Source: Acidimicrobiia bacterium
Lineage (GTDB): Bacteria > Actinomycetota > Acidimicrobiia > IMCC26256 > JAGNEX01
Reading direction: 5' to 3'
DNA length: 64,000 nucleotides
NCBI GenBank assembly: GCA_020637365.1
Contig: JACJWE010000001.1
Span: 186,001 to 250,000, forward strand
Numbering within the stretch: position 1 is the stretch's first letter; each line of letters opens with the position of its first letter. The position numbers were made by a program, and so were the translations under genes. This document shows, piece by piece, positions 18,939 through 29,956 of the stretch. Under the pieces are notes generated by a model. It made no database searches, was not told the DNA's origin, and worked only from the letters and a program-made list of their open reading frames with translations.

Positions 18939-19038
18939 CGTGTTCTCCTCGGCCGAGCTGCGGCATAGCGCTGCGGTGTGCGCCGGTCGCGAGGGTACCG
19001 GCTCCCCATGCGGGGCGCCAAGAAGCAGGGGCGCACGC

Positions 19039-19875
19039 TTAGCTGGCGACGAACCCGTACACCTCGTTCCAGATCCGCGGGTTGAGGGGCATCGTCAGAT
19101 GGTTGTTGGCTAGGCCCGAGAGTAGGTCACAGGGTTGCTCGTGATTGTCGGCTCCCGGCAGGGTCGCGGATAGGACGGGTTTGACGACACCGTCGCAGCG
19201 CGACCACCAGGTCGCGTACCTGGCGGGACCAGGCGTTGGGTCCAAGGCGTTGAGCTTGTTGACCAGCGGCGAATTGGGCAGGTTGTTGAGGCATTCCCGC
19301 CCGATCGGTAGTTGCCCGCAGAAGGGGATCTCGCCTCCGCTCAAGGTCGAGGCGATCGCAGCGAATCCATCGACATGGGCCGAACCACCCAACAGCGCGA
19401 CATATCCCCGAGCGATAAGCCCACCCTTGGAATGCGTGACCAAATCAACCTTGTCGGCCCCGGTCGCGCGGAGCGCCCCGTCGACGAAGGATGACAGCCG
19501 CGGCATGACGTCGTAGATCGATTCATCAGCGTCGTAGGTGAAGACGAAGATGTGGTCCGCAGGAAAGCCTTGGGACTTCAGCCATGGAACCATGCCAGCG
19601 CTAAAGAACAGTTCATGCCCGCCGATGGACCCGCCGAACCCGTGGACGAACACGATCGGGTCGGGCGTCGCGTTGTTCGCACCCGCACGCGAACCGCCTA
19701 CTGGCGTGACCACCGCCGAACCCGCGGCGCAGATGAGGAGCAAGGTCAGGGCGGCATGTGCCATCCAAGCGGTGCGACCCGGATGTTTTGGTGATGTGGC
19801 CGAGGGATGTCCTTCGACCGACGTCAACCTTCGATTGCTGGTTGGAATCTCATCTACCTGTTTCGAGAGGCCCAT
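19039..19875 (-). CDS. Secreted class 2 lipase / alpha-beta hydrolase
   Basis: A 278-residue exported hydrolase. After an N-terminal segment a hydrophobic export helix (AALTLLLICAAGSAVVTPVG) is seen. The domain begins PIVFVHGFGGSIGGHELFF, with the oxyanion HG motif. The nucleophile Ser is in LVTHSKGGLIARGY, a THSKG variant of GxSxG, as in triacylglycerol lipases of the EstA/LipA class 2 group. The catalytic His is likely in GLANNHLTMPLNPRIW. The ATG at 19875 is preceded by AAGGAG five bases away, far better than upstream starts. A lipid or ester substrate is inferred from family. Confidence 0.85.
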   Translation of the reverse strand: MGLSKQVDEIPTSNRRLTSVEGHPSATSPKHPGRTAWMAHAALTLLLICAAGSAVVTPVGGSRAGANNATPDPIVFVHGFGGSIGGHELFFSAGMVPWLKSQGFPADHIFVFTYDADESIYDVMPRLSSFVDGALRATGADKVDLVTHSKGGLIARGYVALLGGSAHVDGFAAIASTLSGGEIPFCGQLPIGRECLNNLPNSPLVNKLNALDPTPGPARYATWWSRCDGVVKPVLSATLPGADNHEQPCDLLSGLANNHLTMPLNPRIWNEVYGFVAS

Positions 19876-20146
19876 CAGGACTCCTTGGTCGTGTTGAACT
19901 GCTTGGCGATCGACGCAGTGCGGTGATCGAGAGATGCGCTTTCGTCCCGATCGAGCGTTGCGATCATAAGACAGCGGAGCGGAGCTAGACGCCGTTGAAC
20001 CTCCGTTTCTCGTGAGCCGCAGCACGTCCTTATTGCGACCACTAGCCGCCAGTCATCGCCGAGTACCACCGAATGTTCAACAGGGCAGCGAGATTGGATC
20101 CCGCCACCTAGTCTGAGCTGGTTCTGACCGACTGAGGGAGTGCTTC

Positions 20147-21868
20147 ATGGCAGCTAAACCGCCACTTTTCTGGGTCCCCGAAGCTAAGAAGACCTGGCGC
20201 GGCGATGTCATTGCGGGACTGACGCTGTGGACGCTCGTCATTCCCGAGGCCGTTGCGTACGCCAGCCTGGCGGGTGTGCCTGCACAAGCGGGCATTTTTA
20301 CGATCGTCATCGGCGTGTTTGTCTACGCGCTCGTCGGCAACTCCAAGTTGCTTGTCGCGTCTGCCACGTCTGCGACAGCGGCCATGATGGGCGCAGTGGT
20401 CGCTGACGTTTCGGTGACACCGCAAGTGGCTGCTGGCGCCATCACCCTCGCGGTCGGACTGACATTTCTCGTAGCGGGACTCCTCCGACTGGGATTTCTC
20501 CTCAATTTCATCTCGACGCCGGTGAATAAGGGGTTCTTGGTGGGGTTGGCGATCTTCATTACGATCGGTCAAGTCTTCAAACTCACCGGCATGGAACGCG
20601 CCGACGGCGACGCTTTCGTGAAGGTGTGGGAGTTTGCCACCCATCTCGGGGATATCAACTGGACCGCTACGGCGATCGGGCTGTTATCGCTTGCGGCGCT
20701 GTTCACTATCCCGAAGCTCACCCCCAAACTGCCGGCAGGGATCATCGTGTTGGCCGTAGCGACCGTCGCATCGGGATGGCTGGACCTGGCGAAGAATGAA
20801 GGCGTCAAGATCGTTGGCAAGATCCCTGCTGGCCTGCCAAGTCCCGGAATCCCTTCGGTTCCGTGGTCTGACTGGCTTCTGATTTTCAGTGCCGCGACGG
20901 GCATCGTCCTGTTGGCACTCAGCGAGGCGATCCCCGTCGCGAGCGACCTCGACACTGCGGATGGCGAAACGCTGGACGACAATGCCGAGATTCGAGCCTT
21001 CGGGTTTGTCAACGTCGCTAACGGTCTGTTCGGTGGCATGGTCGGCGCCGGATCGATGTCCTCATCATCGCTGAATGCTGAGAGCGGAGCCAAGACACCG
21101 TTGTCATCGGTGGTCGCTGCCTCTGCGGGGTTGCTCACTCTGCTCTTCTTCACGCCGGTGTTCAAAAGCCTTCCGGAGCCATGTTTGGCAGCGCTCATCA
21201 TCCACGCGCTCAGTCATCACCTGCGCTTCGAGCCACTGTCTAAGGTGCGGCGATTCGACTACCCAGACTTCTGGCTCGGGATGGTGGCCCTGGTCGGCGT
21301 GTTGGTCCTTGATGTGTTGGGTGGCCTCCTCCTGGCGATGTTCATCAACTTCGCCTACCTGGTCTACCGGGCTACCCGCGTACGGATCTCCGAGATGGGT
21401 TCGCGCCCCGATGCACCCGAGGTGCTCGTCGCCACATCGGTGTATCCCGACGCCACGCTTCCCGAAGGGGTGATGGGGCTTCGCATCGACGGCGAGTTCT
21501 ATTACGCAAACGCGGAGCCGACCGTTGATCAGATCCTCTCGCGACTGAAGAATGCTCCAGGCACGAGTGACCTCTTGCTCGATATGACCGCAGTGTTCCG
21601 TCTCGATTACACGTGTGCATATCAGCTGCGTCGGATCAGCACCCAATGTGAAGCCACCGCTGTGGGTCTGCATCTTGTGCGCGTCCACTCAGACATCGAA
21701 AGCCACATCGAAAAGGTTGGTCTGGGGCACCTCGTGGTAAAGGCGCAGGAGCTTCCGCGACGTCTTGTGGTTTCCGCTCCGAACGGTGCGGCTGAGCACA
21801 CAAGGTCGAGCGAAAAAGAAGGTGCCGCCCAGCGTGAGCAGGGCGGCACCTCACACGATGAAAGCTAA
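20147..21868 (+). CDS. SulP-family anion transporter with STAS domain
   Basis: A 573-residue inner-membrane transporter. The N-terminal part carries the SulP signature near DVIAGLTLWTLVIPEAVAYA and about 11 helices; a C-terminal cytoplasmic STAS domain spans roughly residues 430-545 (LRIDGEFYYANAEPTVDQIL). SulP proteins carry sulfate, bicarbonate or dicarboxylates; the substrate cannot be chosen from sequence. A GGGAG site precedes the ATG. The last 20 codons are hydrophilic and overlap a hairpin that appears to terminate the gene coming from the other strand. Confidence 0.92.
   Translation: MAAKPPLFWVPEAKKTWRGDVIAGLTLWTLVIPEAVAYASLAGVPAQAGIFTIVIGVFVYALVGNSKLLVASATSATAAMMGAVVADVSVTPQVAAGAITLAVGLTFLVAGLLRLGFLLNFISTPVNKGFLVGLAIFITIGQVFKLTGMERADGDAFVKVWEFATHLGDINWTATAIGLLSLAALFTIPKLTPKLPAGIIVLAVATVASGWLDLAKNEGVKIVGKIPAGLPSPGIPSVPWSDWLLIFSAATGIVLLALSEAIPVASDLDTADGETLDDNAEIRAFGFVNVANGLFGGMVGAGSMSSSSLNAESGAKTPLSSVVAASAGLLTLLFFTPVFKSLPEPCLAALIIHALSHHLRFEPLSKVRRFDYPDFWLGMVALVGVLVLDVLGGLLLAMFINFAYLVYRATRVRISEMGSRPDAPEVLVATSVYPDATLPEGVMGLRIDGEFYYANAEPTVDQILSRLKNAPGTSDLLLDMTAVFRLDYTCAYQLRRISTQCEATAVGLHLVRVHSDIESHIEKVGLGHLVVKAQELPRRLVVSAPNGAAEHTRSSEKEGAAQREQGGTSHDES
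21812..21851 (-). terminator. Rho-independent terminator for the acyl-CoA dehydrogenase gene
   Basis: AGGTGCCGCCC (21820-21830) pairs perfectly with GGGCGGCACCT (21841-21851) over a 10-base loop. Read on the minus strand the hairpin is followed by TTCTTTTTC, a T-rich tract. It starts 24 bases past the minus-strand stop at 21875 and lies within the 3' coding end of the SulP gene. Confidence 0.75.
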
Positions 21869-21874
21869 TGGTCG

Positions 21875-24046
21875 TTATTTGATGAGCGGGTCGCGAGGCA
21901 GGCCGAGGATCCGTTCACCGATCTGATTGCGTTTGATCTCTGACGTGCCGCCAGCGATCGACATACCGCGGTGCATCAACACGAGCCGGTTGCTCAGCCC
22001 ACCCGGGCCGTCCATGAAGGCCGCATCAGGCCCGTTGAGCTGGGTCGAAATGGCGGCCGCATCGTGACCCAACTCGGACAGTACGAGTTTGGTCATCGCT
22101 CCCTCGGGGCCGGGTTCGGCTCCCGCCACGGCGCGGTGGGTTCGCCGAAGGTTGAGCAGCCCCATCGCCTGGTGGTTCGCGGTGTAGCGGCCGAGGCGAG
22201 CCGCTCCGCCGTCGAGGCGTTCGGGATGGGCATCGAAACCCGGGAGAAAGAGTGACCCGGGAAGAGACAGGCCGCCTTCACCGCCGCCGATCGAGACGCT
22301 CTCGTTGCCGAGGGTCGCCCGAGCAACGGTCCAACCACCATCGACCGGCCCGACAACGTCATCGTCGGAAACGAAAACGTTGTCGAAGAACACTTCGTTG
22401 AACTCAGAGTCGCCGGTCGGCATGGTGATGGGGCGCACCTCAACACCTTCGGCATGCATGTCGATCACCATCATCGTGATGCCCTGATGCTTGGGCACGT
22501 CTGGATTGGTGCGGACGGTCGCGAAACCCATACCGGCAACGTGCGCGCCGCTGGTCCACACCTTCTGGCCCGTGACCAACCAACCCCCGTCGGTACGTAC
22601 GGCCCTCGTCGTCACTGCGGCCGCGTCGGACCCGGCATCTGGTTCGCTGAACAACTGACACCACAACACGTCTTGACGCAGCGCGGGTTCCACCCAGCGT
22701 TCTACCTGGTCGGCGGTGCCGTGCTGAATGATCGTCAAGATCACCCAGCCCGTAATGCCATATGCAGGTCGGTGCAATGACGCCTTCTTGAACTCTTCTT
22801 CGATGACGAGTTGTTCGACCGCTCCGGCCGCGCGCCCATAGGGCTTGGGCCAGTGAGGCATGCCGTAGCCAGACGATACGAGCTGTTCGGTCTTTTCGGT
22901 GGTGGACAATCCTTTGAGGCTGTCGACGAACTCGACGATGGTTTCGCGAATGGTCTCCGCCTCTGGAGGCAACGCAACCGCTTTTGAACGGGACACCCCC
23001 GCCCGCGTGAGCTCGACCAGGGTTTCAGCCGCTGGTCGCCAGGGGAGGATGCCCAGGAGCTGTGTGGCGCGCCGCATGTAGAGGTGAGCATCGTGTTCGA
23101 TGGTGATAGCGATGCCACCGTGGACCTGGGTGTTGAGATTGGCGCACAGGTCCGCAGCGGGACCGGCCAAGGTGCCAGCAACCGCACCCGCGAACCGTGC
23201 TTGCTCATCTGATTCGTCCGCGGCGCGGCTCGCGTCCCACGCTGCCGCGGTCGCCATTTCGGTGGCGACGGCCATGTTGGCGCAGTGATGTTTGACCGCT
23301 TGAAACATGGCGATCGGTCGGCCGAATTGTTTGCGTTCTTTGGCGTACGCGGCGGCGTTCTCTGTACAGCGCCGGGCGACGCCGCATGCCTCAGCAGCAA
23401 AGATTGTTTGGATGAGTGCGGTCGCCGTTTCGGCCGCACCGGTGAGTTTGGTCGCGGATGCGCCCGCAAAGGTCACCTTGGCGATCCGCCGCGCCGGGTC
23501 GAGGTTTGGCGGCACCTCAACGGTCGCTTCTGATTGAGCCATATCGACGATCAGGACGTCGCCGCCTGATCGAGCGACCACGATGTTTGCCTGTCCACCG
23601 GATACGACGGTGGTGGCACCTGTCAACCGCACCCGATTATCGGCGTCGGCAGGTTCGGTGACGAACCCTTCGCCCAGCGCGATACCGGCAACGACACTGC
23701 CGTCGGTCAGGCCGGTTAACAGAGTCGCTTTGGTCGCATCGTCGGCGGCTGCGTTGATGATGGCGCTCGCAGCAACCGTCGGAATGAACGGCCCAGGGGC
23801 GACAAACGCACCGAGTTGCTCGATGACGACGGACAGCTCGGCGATGCCATATCCGGATCCGCCGAATTCTTCGGGTATGTGCAGGCCGAGCCAACCGAGG
23901 TCGGCCATCTCGCCCCAGAACGGAGGCAACGGTTCCTCTGGGGAGTCGAGCAGGTTGCGGTTCTGCAGGATGGCGTCGTTGTTCGACAGGAATGCCGCTG
24001 CGGTTTCGGACAGGGACTGATGTTCTTCGGAAATGGCTATTGACAT
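21875..24046 (-). CDS. Fused two-domain acyl-CoA dehydrogenase (FadE34-like)
   Basis: A 723-residue flavoprotein made of two tandem acyl-CoA dehydrogenase domains. Domain one (about 1-360) has the C-terminal motif AYAKERKQFGRPIAMFQAVK and QVHGGIAITIEHD. Domain two (about 375-723) has the flavin-binding loop QLFSEPDAGSDAAAVTTRA and the closing motif SIAGGTSEIKRNQIGERI. This fused layout matches mycobacterial FadE34-type enzymes, which replace alpha2-beta2 heterotetramers in sterol side-chain beta-oxidation. A steroid or similar bulky CoA substrate is therefore plausible but not shown. The gene stands alone and ends at the terminator inside the SulP gene. Confidence 0.9.
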   Translation of the reverse strand: MSIAISEEHQSLSETAAAFLSNNDAILQNRNLLDSPEEPLPPFWGEMADLGWLGLHIPEEFGGSGYGIAELSVVIEQLGAFVAPGPFIPTVAASAIINAAADDATKATLLTGLTDGSVVAGIALGEGFVTEPADADNRVRLTGATTVVSGGQANIVVARSGGDVLIVDMAQSEATVEVPPNLDPARRIAKVTFAGASATKLTGAAETATALIQTIFAAEACGVARRCTENAAAYAKERKQFGRPIAMFQAVKHHCANMAVATEMATAAAWDASRAADESDEQARFAGAVAGTLAGPAADLCANLNTQVHGGIAITIEHDAHLYMRRATQLLGILPWRPAAETLVELTRAGVSRSKAVALPPEAETIRETIVEFVDSLKGLSTTEKTEQLVSSGYGMPHWPKPYGRAAGAVEQLVIEEEFKKASLHRPAYGITGWVILTIIQHGTADQVERWVEPALRQDVLWCQLFSEPDAGSDAAAVTTRAVRTDGGWLVTGQKVWTSGAHVAGMGFATVRTNPDVPKHQGITMMVIDMHAEGVEVRPITMPTGDSEFNEVFFDNVFVSDDDVVGPVDGGWTVARATLGNESVSIGGGEGGLSLPGSLFLPGFDAHPERLDGGAARLGRYTANHQAMGLLNLRRTHRAVAGAEPGPEGAMTKLVLSELGHDAAAISTQLNGPDAAFMDGPGGLSNRLVLMHRGMSIAGGTSEIKRNQIGERILGLPRDPLIK

Positions 24047-24410
24047 GTCGCCAACAGTAGCCCGGCCGATCGGGGAGCGGTTGGGGGTTGCGGATTCTCT
24101 GGGCGGGTTCGGCGCGAGCGCGAGGTCCTGTCTGTTAACGAATATTTATTCGAAATGGTTTTGGCGAATGGTTCGTGTCGACGGAGTCGGCGAGTGCGTG
24201 ATTGAGGATCACAAGACCACATTCGTCACCCATATGCAACAGGAGAGGTGTCGTGTTCCATGTTGCACGGTGACGTTTCGCAACCTAGCCGTTCTGTTTC
24301 TATCTATTTCTGATCTCGGTATTGCTCGCCAAGTATTTCGACACTCAAGCACACCTCAATTTCCGTCGATGGCTCCGACACGAAGTCTTCCATCAGCGAA
24401 GGGAATTGCT
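24047..24410. other. Intergenic leader of the surface-protein gene
   Basis: About 360 bases between the divergent dehydrogenase start and the GTG chosen for the surface protein. The frame is open upstream of the GTG but encodes nothing recognisable and mixes Cys and charged residues unlike a signal region. An AT-richer patch at 24135-24165 could hold a promoter. Confidence 0.45.
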
Positions 24411-27001
24411 GTGTTGCGCTCAAGGCCGTGGATCCGCCCCATTGCACTGATCGGTGTGTTGGCGTTGGTGTTAGGTGTGGTCGCGCTGATGCAGCGCGAC
24501 GCTTTGGCGTCGGAGGTGACGCTCGCGAAGGAGACGATCACCCCTATGCCGGTCGGGCCTGGGGATCCGATCAAGTTTCAGCTGACCTACGAATGTATTG
24601 CGATCGAAGATAACTGCGATAACGCGACGATCGTCGATCAACTACCGCCCGAGTTTTCCTGGGACCCAGCAGATGTGACCTGGGCGTACAACACGGGGGT
24701 CGGGGCACATATCGACAGTGCGTCGTTTGATTCCGGTACCGGACAGATCACGTTCGTGTTCAAGAACGCGCCAGATTTTGAGGGCGGGTCCTCGGGCACC
24801 ATCGAAGTCTTTGCCACCTTCAAAGTCGGCGTTCTGGATGGCACCACCGTTCAGAATACGGCGACCTTCGCTGCTGACGGTGCGACGACGGTTTCTGATT
24901 CGTCCGGCGCGACGGTGAGCGCTGATAACACTCCCGAATTCAGCGGTTGGAAGTCAGCGGAAACGTTGAGCGCTGGTCTGGGCGAGGAAGCGATCTGGAC
25001 CTTTGGTGGGACCAACACCGGTGGCGCCGTGATCGATGAATGGACCTGGGACGACACCATCGACACCGCAAATCTGGAATTTACACAGATCGACATCGGG
25101 ACCACGGGGAACGCCCCTGGCGCGACCATGCAAGCGACGTTGCAGTATGCGACCGTGCAGAACCCCACCCTGCAAACGGCAGGCACTTTTACCCTGACAG
25201 ACACACAACAGACGGTCACTGTCGGGGACTTGGGATTGGCCGCTGGCGACCTGGTGAGCCGAGTCGTGCTCACCTACACCAACATTCCCATCGGATTCCA
25301 GCAGAGCAGCTCCGCTGGAACGCGACCTATGTTGCACGGCACCGTTACCAACGTGCCAGCGAACGGCGAAATCACTAACTGCCTGGTCCTAGAAGGAACC
25401 GATCAGGGAGTGATGTTCCAGAGCTCTGGTACGCAGTGCGGCACGGTCTACAACGCCCCAGTCCTCTCCCCCACCTGTACAAGGCGGCGAGCCAAAACAT
25501 CGCCAAAAAGGGTGACGTCCTGAGCTACGACCTGTATGCCGGCACGAGCGATGGTTCGATCCCGATGGAGAACGCAACGTTGGTTGACCTCCTCCCCGAA
25601 GGCGTTTCCTATGTCGAAGGCTCTTGGACGTTCAAGGACTACGGCTGGGGGTCAGCGCGCCGACATTCGAGATCATCGACAACTACAACGGGTCTGGTCG
25701 GACACTCTTGAAATGGCAGTTCAGCGATCCGCTCCCGGTCGGAGAAGACGTGCGCGTCAGTTTCGACGTGTACGTCAACGACCTAGCCGTCCCAGATCAG
25801 CCGATTCAGAACTCGAGCGCGCTGTACAACACGCCGCCAGACGGAAGCGTCGCGTTGAACAACGATTGTGCCTATCCCAGATTTGATAACGAATGGGACC
25901 TCGACAACAACGGTGAGACTGGTGACCCGGTCAACAGGACCGGACAGGAATTGTGCACTGGTTGGGCCTCGTTTACCCCGGTAGCGGCGACTCCCGCGGC
26001 GCTCTCCTCTATTAAGTGGGTCAAGGGTCAGCTCGACACCGACTGGACACGTTTTCCTGAGGTGGGTGAAACGGTTGCCGGTGGCTATTTCGATTATGAG
26101 CTGCGCCTCAACAACGTCGGAACCGACTCGGTTACGAACCTTGTCTACATTGACATTCTGCCGTTCGTCGGTGACCAGGGCGTGCTCGACACCGAGCTTC
26201 GGGACACCGAGTGGACGCCGTCGCTCATCTCGGCAGTGGAAGCCACAGACCCCAACACGGGTCTGGTCGACCCGAACGTGACGGTCTACTACTCGACAGT
26301 TTCTGATATTTGCCGCACCGAACTCGGCTATGACCCCGCCGGTTGCAACGATCCGCAGTGGACCACAACGCTTCCGGCTGAGATCACGTCGGTAACGGCG
26401 TTGAAGTTTGATTTCGGGACCACCGAAATCGCGCCTGGTGAAGAGCGCGCGCTGACCTGGCGGATGCGTGCACCGACCAACACCCCGGCCGGTGAGATCG
26501 CCTGGAACTCGTTTGCCTATTCGGCTGACACGGTCAACGGTGGGACCAATCTGACCGCTGAGCCTCTCAAGGTCGGTGTGCGGGTCAACGATCCCGAGCC
26601 AGCGATTTACGGTGATTACGTCTGGCTGGATGCGAACGCTGACGGCATTCAGGATGAGGGCGCAGCTGTGGGCGTTAATGACGTCCGAGTAGAGCTGTAT
26701 GCGCCGGGTCCTGATGGTCAGCCAGGTGGTGGCGATGATGTTCTGGTCGACTTCACCTATACCTCCAACGACGTCGCAGGTAACGCTGGGTACTACTTAT
26801 TCCCCAACCTGGACGCAGGTGACTACTTCGCAGTGTTTACGCCGCCGGATGGCTACAACGTTTCGCCAGCTGACCGTGGTGGCGACGATGCGGCTGACTC
26901 GGACGGTATTCAGGGCGTCGGTGGGTATGCCGGCTACGTGACTCCGGTCACCACCTTGGATGCGCTTGAAGATGACCGCACTTGGGACCTCGGGCTCTAC
27001 A

Positions 27002-29940
27002 CCGGTACGCCGCCGACGACGACAACCACGGTTGCCCCGACGACCACGACGGTTGTTGGTCCGACGACGACGACGGTGGCTCCTACGACGTCGACGACGG
27101 TGGTGCCTGGTTATGACTTGGCGTTGATCAAGTTGTTGGGTGCTGGTGGTCCGTTTGTTGTGGGTGATGAGGTTCCGTTCACGGTGTTGGTGAAGAACCA
27201 GGGTGATGTGACTGCGAGTGAGTTCACGTTGCGGGATGTGATTCCTGCGGGGATGTCGTTGGCGGTGACTGATCCGGTTCAGGCTTGGACTGAGGTTTCG
27301 GCTGGTGTTGTTGAGTTGACTGATACGACACCGTTGTTGGCTGGGGAGACCCGGTCGTACACGGTTGTGTTGAGTTTGGATGATGATTCGTTTGGTACGT
27401 ATGTGAATCAGGCGGAGATCGCTGTTGATGATGGTGATGATGTCGATTCGGTGCCTGGTGATCTTGATGCTGATCCGGTGATTGATCGACTTGATCCGTC
27501 TGATGTTGATACTGATATTCCGGGTGATGAAGACGATTCAGATATCGCGGTTCTGACGTTGACTGCCCCACCGACAACGACCACGACCGCAGCCCCGACC
27601 ACAACCACGACGGTTCCCGGCGCGACGACAACCACGGTTGCTGGTGCGACCACCACGACGGTTGCGGGTGTGACCACGACGACTGTTGCGCAGACGACGA
27701 CGACGGTTGCTCCGACTACGACGACGGTTGCGGGTGTGACCACGACGACCGCAGCGCCGACGACGACGTCGACGGTTGCGGGTGCGACTACGACGACTGC
27801 TGTTGGCGGTACGACGACGACTGTTGCGCCGACGACGTCAACGTCGATGGTTGTTGGTCCTACGACGTCGACGACGGTGGTGCCTGGTTATGACTTGGCG
27901 TTGATCAAGTTGTTGGGTGCTGGTGGTCCGTTTGTTGTGGGTGATGAGGTTCCGTTCACGGTGTTGGTGAAGAACCAGGGTGATGTGACTGCGAATGAGT
28001 TCACGTTGCGGGATGTGATTCCTGCGGGGATGTCGTTGGCGGTGACTGATCCGGTTCAGGCTTGGACTGAGGTTTCGGCTGGTGTTGTTGAGTTGACTGA
28101 CACGACACCGTTGTTGGCTGGAGAGACCCGGTCGTACACGGTTGTGTTGAGTTTGGATGATGATTCGTTTGGTACGTATGTGAATCAGGCGGAGATCGCT
28201 GTTGATGATGGTGATGATGTCGATTCGGTGCCTGGCGATATCGATACTGATCCGGTTGTTGACCGCGAGAACCCTGGCGATATCGATACTGATTTGCCTG
28301 CTGGTGAAGATGAAGACGATTCAGATATCGCGGTTCTGACGTTGACTGCCCCACCGACAACGACCACGACCGCAGCCCCGACCACAACCACGACGGTTCC
28401 CGGCGCGACGACAACCACGGTTCCTGGTGCGACCACAACCACGGTTGCTGGTGGAACGACAACGACCGTTCCAGGTGCGACCACGACGACTGCTGTTGGT
28501 GCTGCGCGACGACGACGTCAACGTCGATGGTTGTTGGTCCTACGACGTCGACGACGGTGGTGCCTGGTTATGACTTGGCGTTGATCAAGTTGTTGGATGC
28601 TGGCGGCCCGTTTGTTGTGGGTGATGAGGTTCCGTTCACCATCCTGGTCAAGAACCAGGGTGATGTGACCGCGGACAGTTTCACGCTTCGTGACGTGTTG
28701 CCTGCCGGTATGTCGCTTGTGGCGGGTCAGGTCGACGCTTGGTCTGAAACCGTTGCGGGTGTTGCTGAGTTGGTTGATACGACACCACTTTTGGCTGGTG
28801 AGACCCGTTCGTACAGCATTGTTTTGACGTTGGATGACTACACCCTTGGTACGTATGTCAATGGTGCGGAGATCGCTGCTGATGACGGTGACGATGTTGA
28901 TTCACAGCCTGGCGATATCGATGCGGATCCGATCATTGACCGGACCGACGCGGCCGATATCGATAGCGACCTTGCTGGTGATGAAGACGATTCCGACATC
29001 GCGATCCTCGTCTTGAACACCCCACCAACCACCACAACGACAGCAGCTCCCACTACAACCACGACTGTTGTCGGTGCGACCACCACGACTGCTGTGGGGG
29101 CAACGACAACGACTGTTGTTGGAGCAACGACGACAACTGCCGTACCGACGACCACCACTACCGCTGTTGGCGCAACAACCACGACCGCTGTGGGTGCGAC
29201 CACGACGACGGTTCCTGGTGCGACCACCACGACCACCACGACCGCAGCGCCGACGACGACGTCGACGGTTGCGGGTGCGACGACGACCACGGTTCCGGGT
29301 GCGACGACTACGACGGTGCCTGGCGTGACGACGTCGACGTCGGTGGTGCCTGTGTATGACTTGGCGTTGGTGAAGTTGTCGCCGTCTGGTGGCCCGTTTG
29401 TTGAGGGTGATCTGGTTCCGTTCACGGTGTTGGTGAAGAACCAGGGTGATGTGACCGCGAGCGAGTTCACGTTGCGGGATGTTGCGCCTGGGGGGATGTC
29501 GTTGGCGGTGACTGATCCGGTTCAGGCTTGGATTGAGGTTTCTGCTGGTGTGTTTGAGTTGACTGACACGACACCGTTGTTGGCGGGTGAGACCCGGTCT
29601 TATGAGATCGTGTTGAGTTTGGATGACGCGACGCTCGGGGCGTATGTGAATGGTGCTGAGATCGCTGCTGATGATGGTGATGACACCGATTCTGAGCCTG
29701 GCGATATCGGTACTGATCCGGTTGTTGACCGTGAAAACCCTGGCGATATCGATACTGATTTGCCTGCTGGTGAAGATGAAGACGATTCAGATATCTCCAT
29801 CATCTCGGTGACGCCACCTACTGACCACAGCCACCCCAGCCACAACCACATCAACAGTGCCTGAGGGTACGACGACTTCGACGGTGCCTGAGGGTACGAC
29901 GACTTCGACGGTGCCTGAGGGTACGACGACGACGACGACT
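27002..29940 (+). repeat. Four DUF11-type units with Thr-rich linkers, near-identical DNA
   Basis: Units beginning YDLALIKLLGAGGPFVVGDE start at about 27112, 27889, 28569 and 29355. Units one and two are nearly identical at the DNA level for about 380 bases, 777 bases apart. Each is followed by an acidic end (DDGDDVDSVPGD) and a linker built of TTTTV, AP, VAGA and VPGA blocks. The last linker carries three copies of VPEGTTTST. Such linkers are typical extended, probably glycosylatable, stalks. Confidence 0.9.
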
Positions 29941-29956
29941 GGGCCTGGTGTTGAGT

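Noticed and set aside
27408..29470. Long minus-strand frames rich in Val or in Gln/His/Pro
   Set aside because: They are mirror images of the Thr-rich linkers and repeated units on the plus strand, arising from the ACG/ACC repeats.
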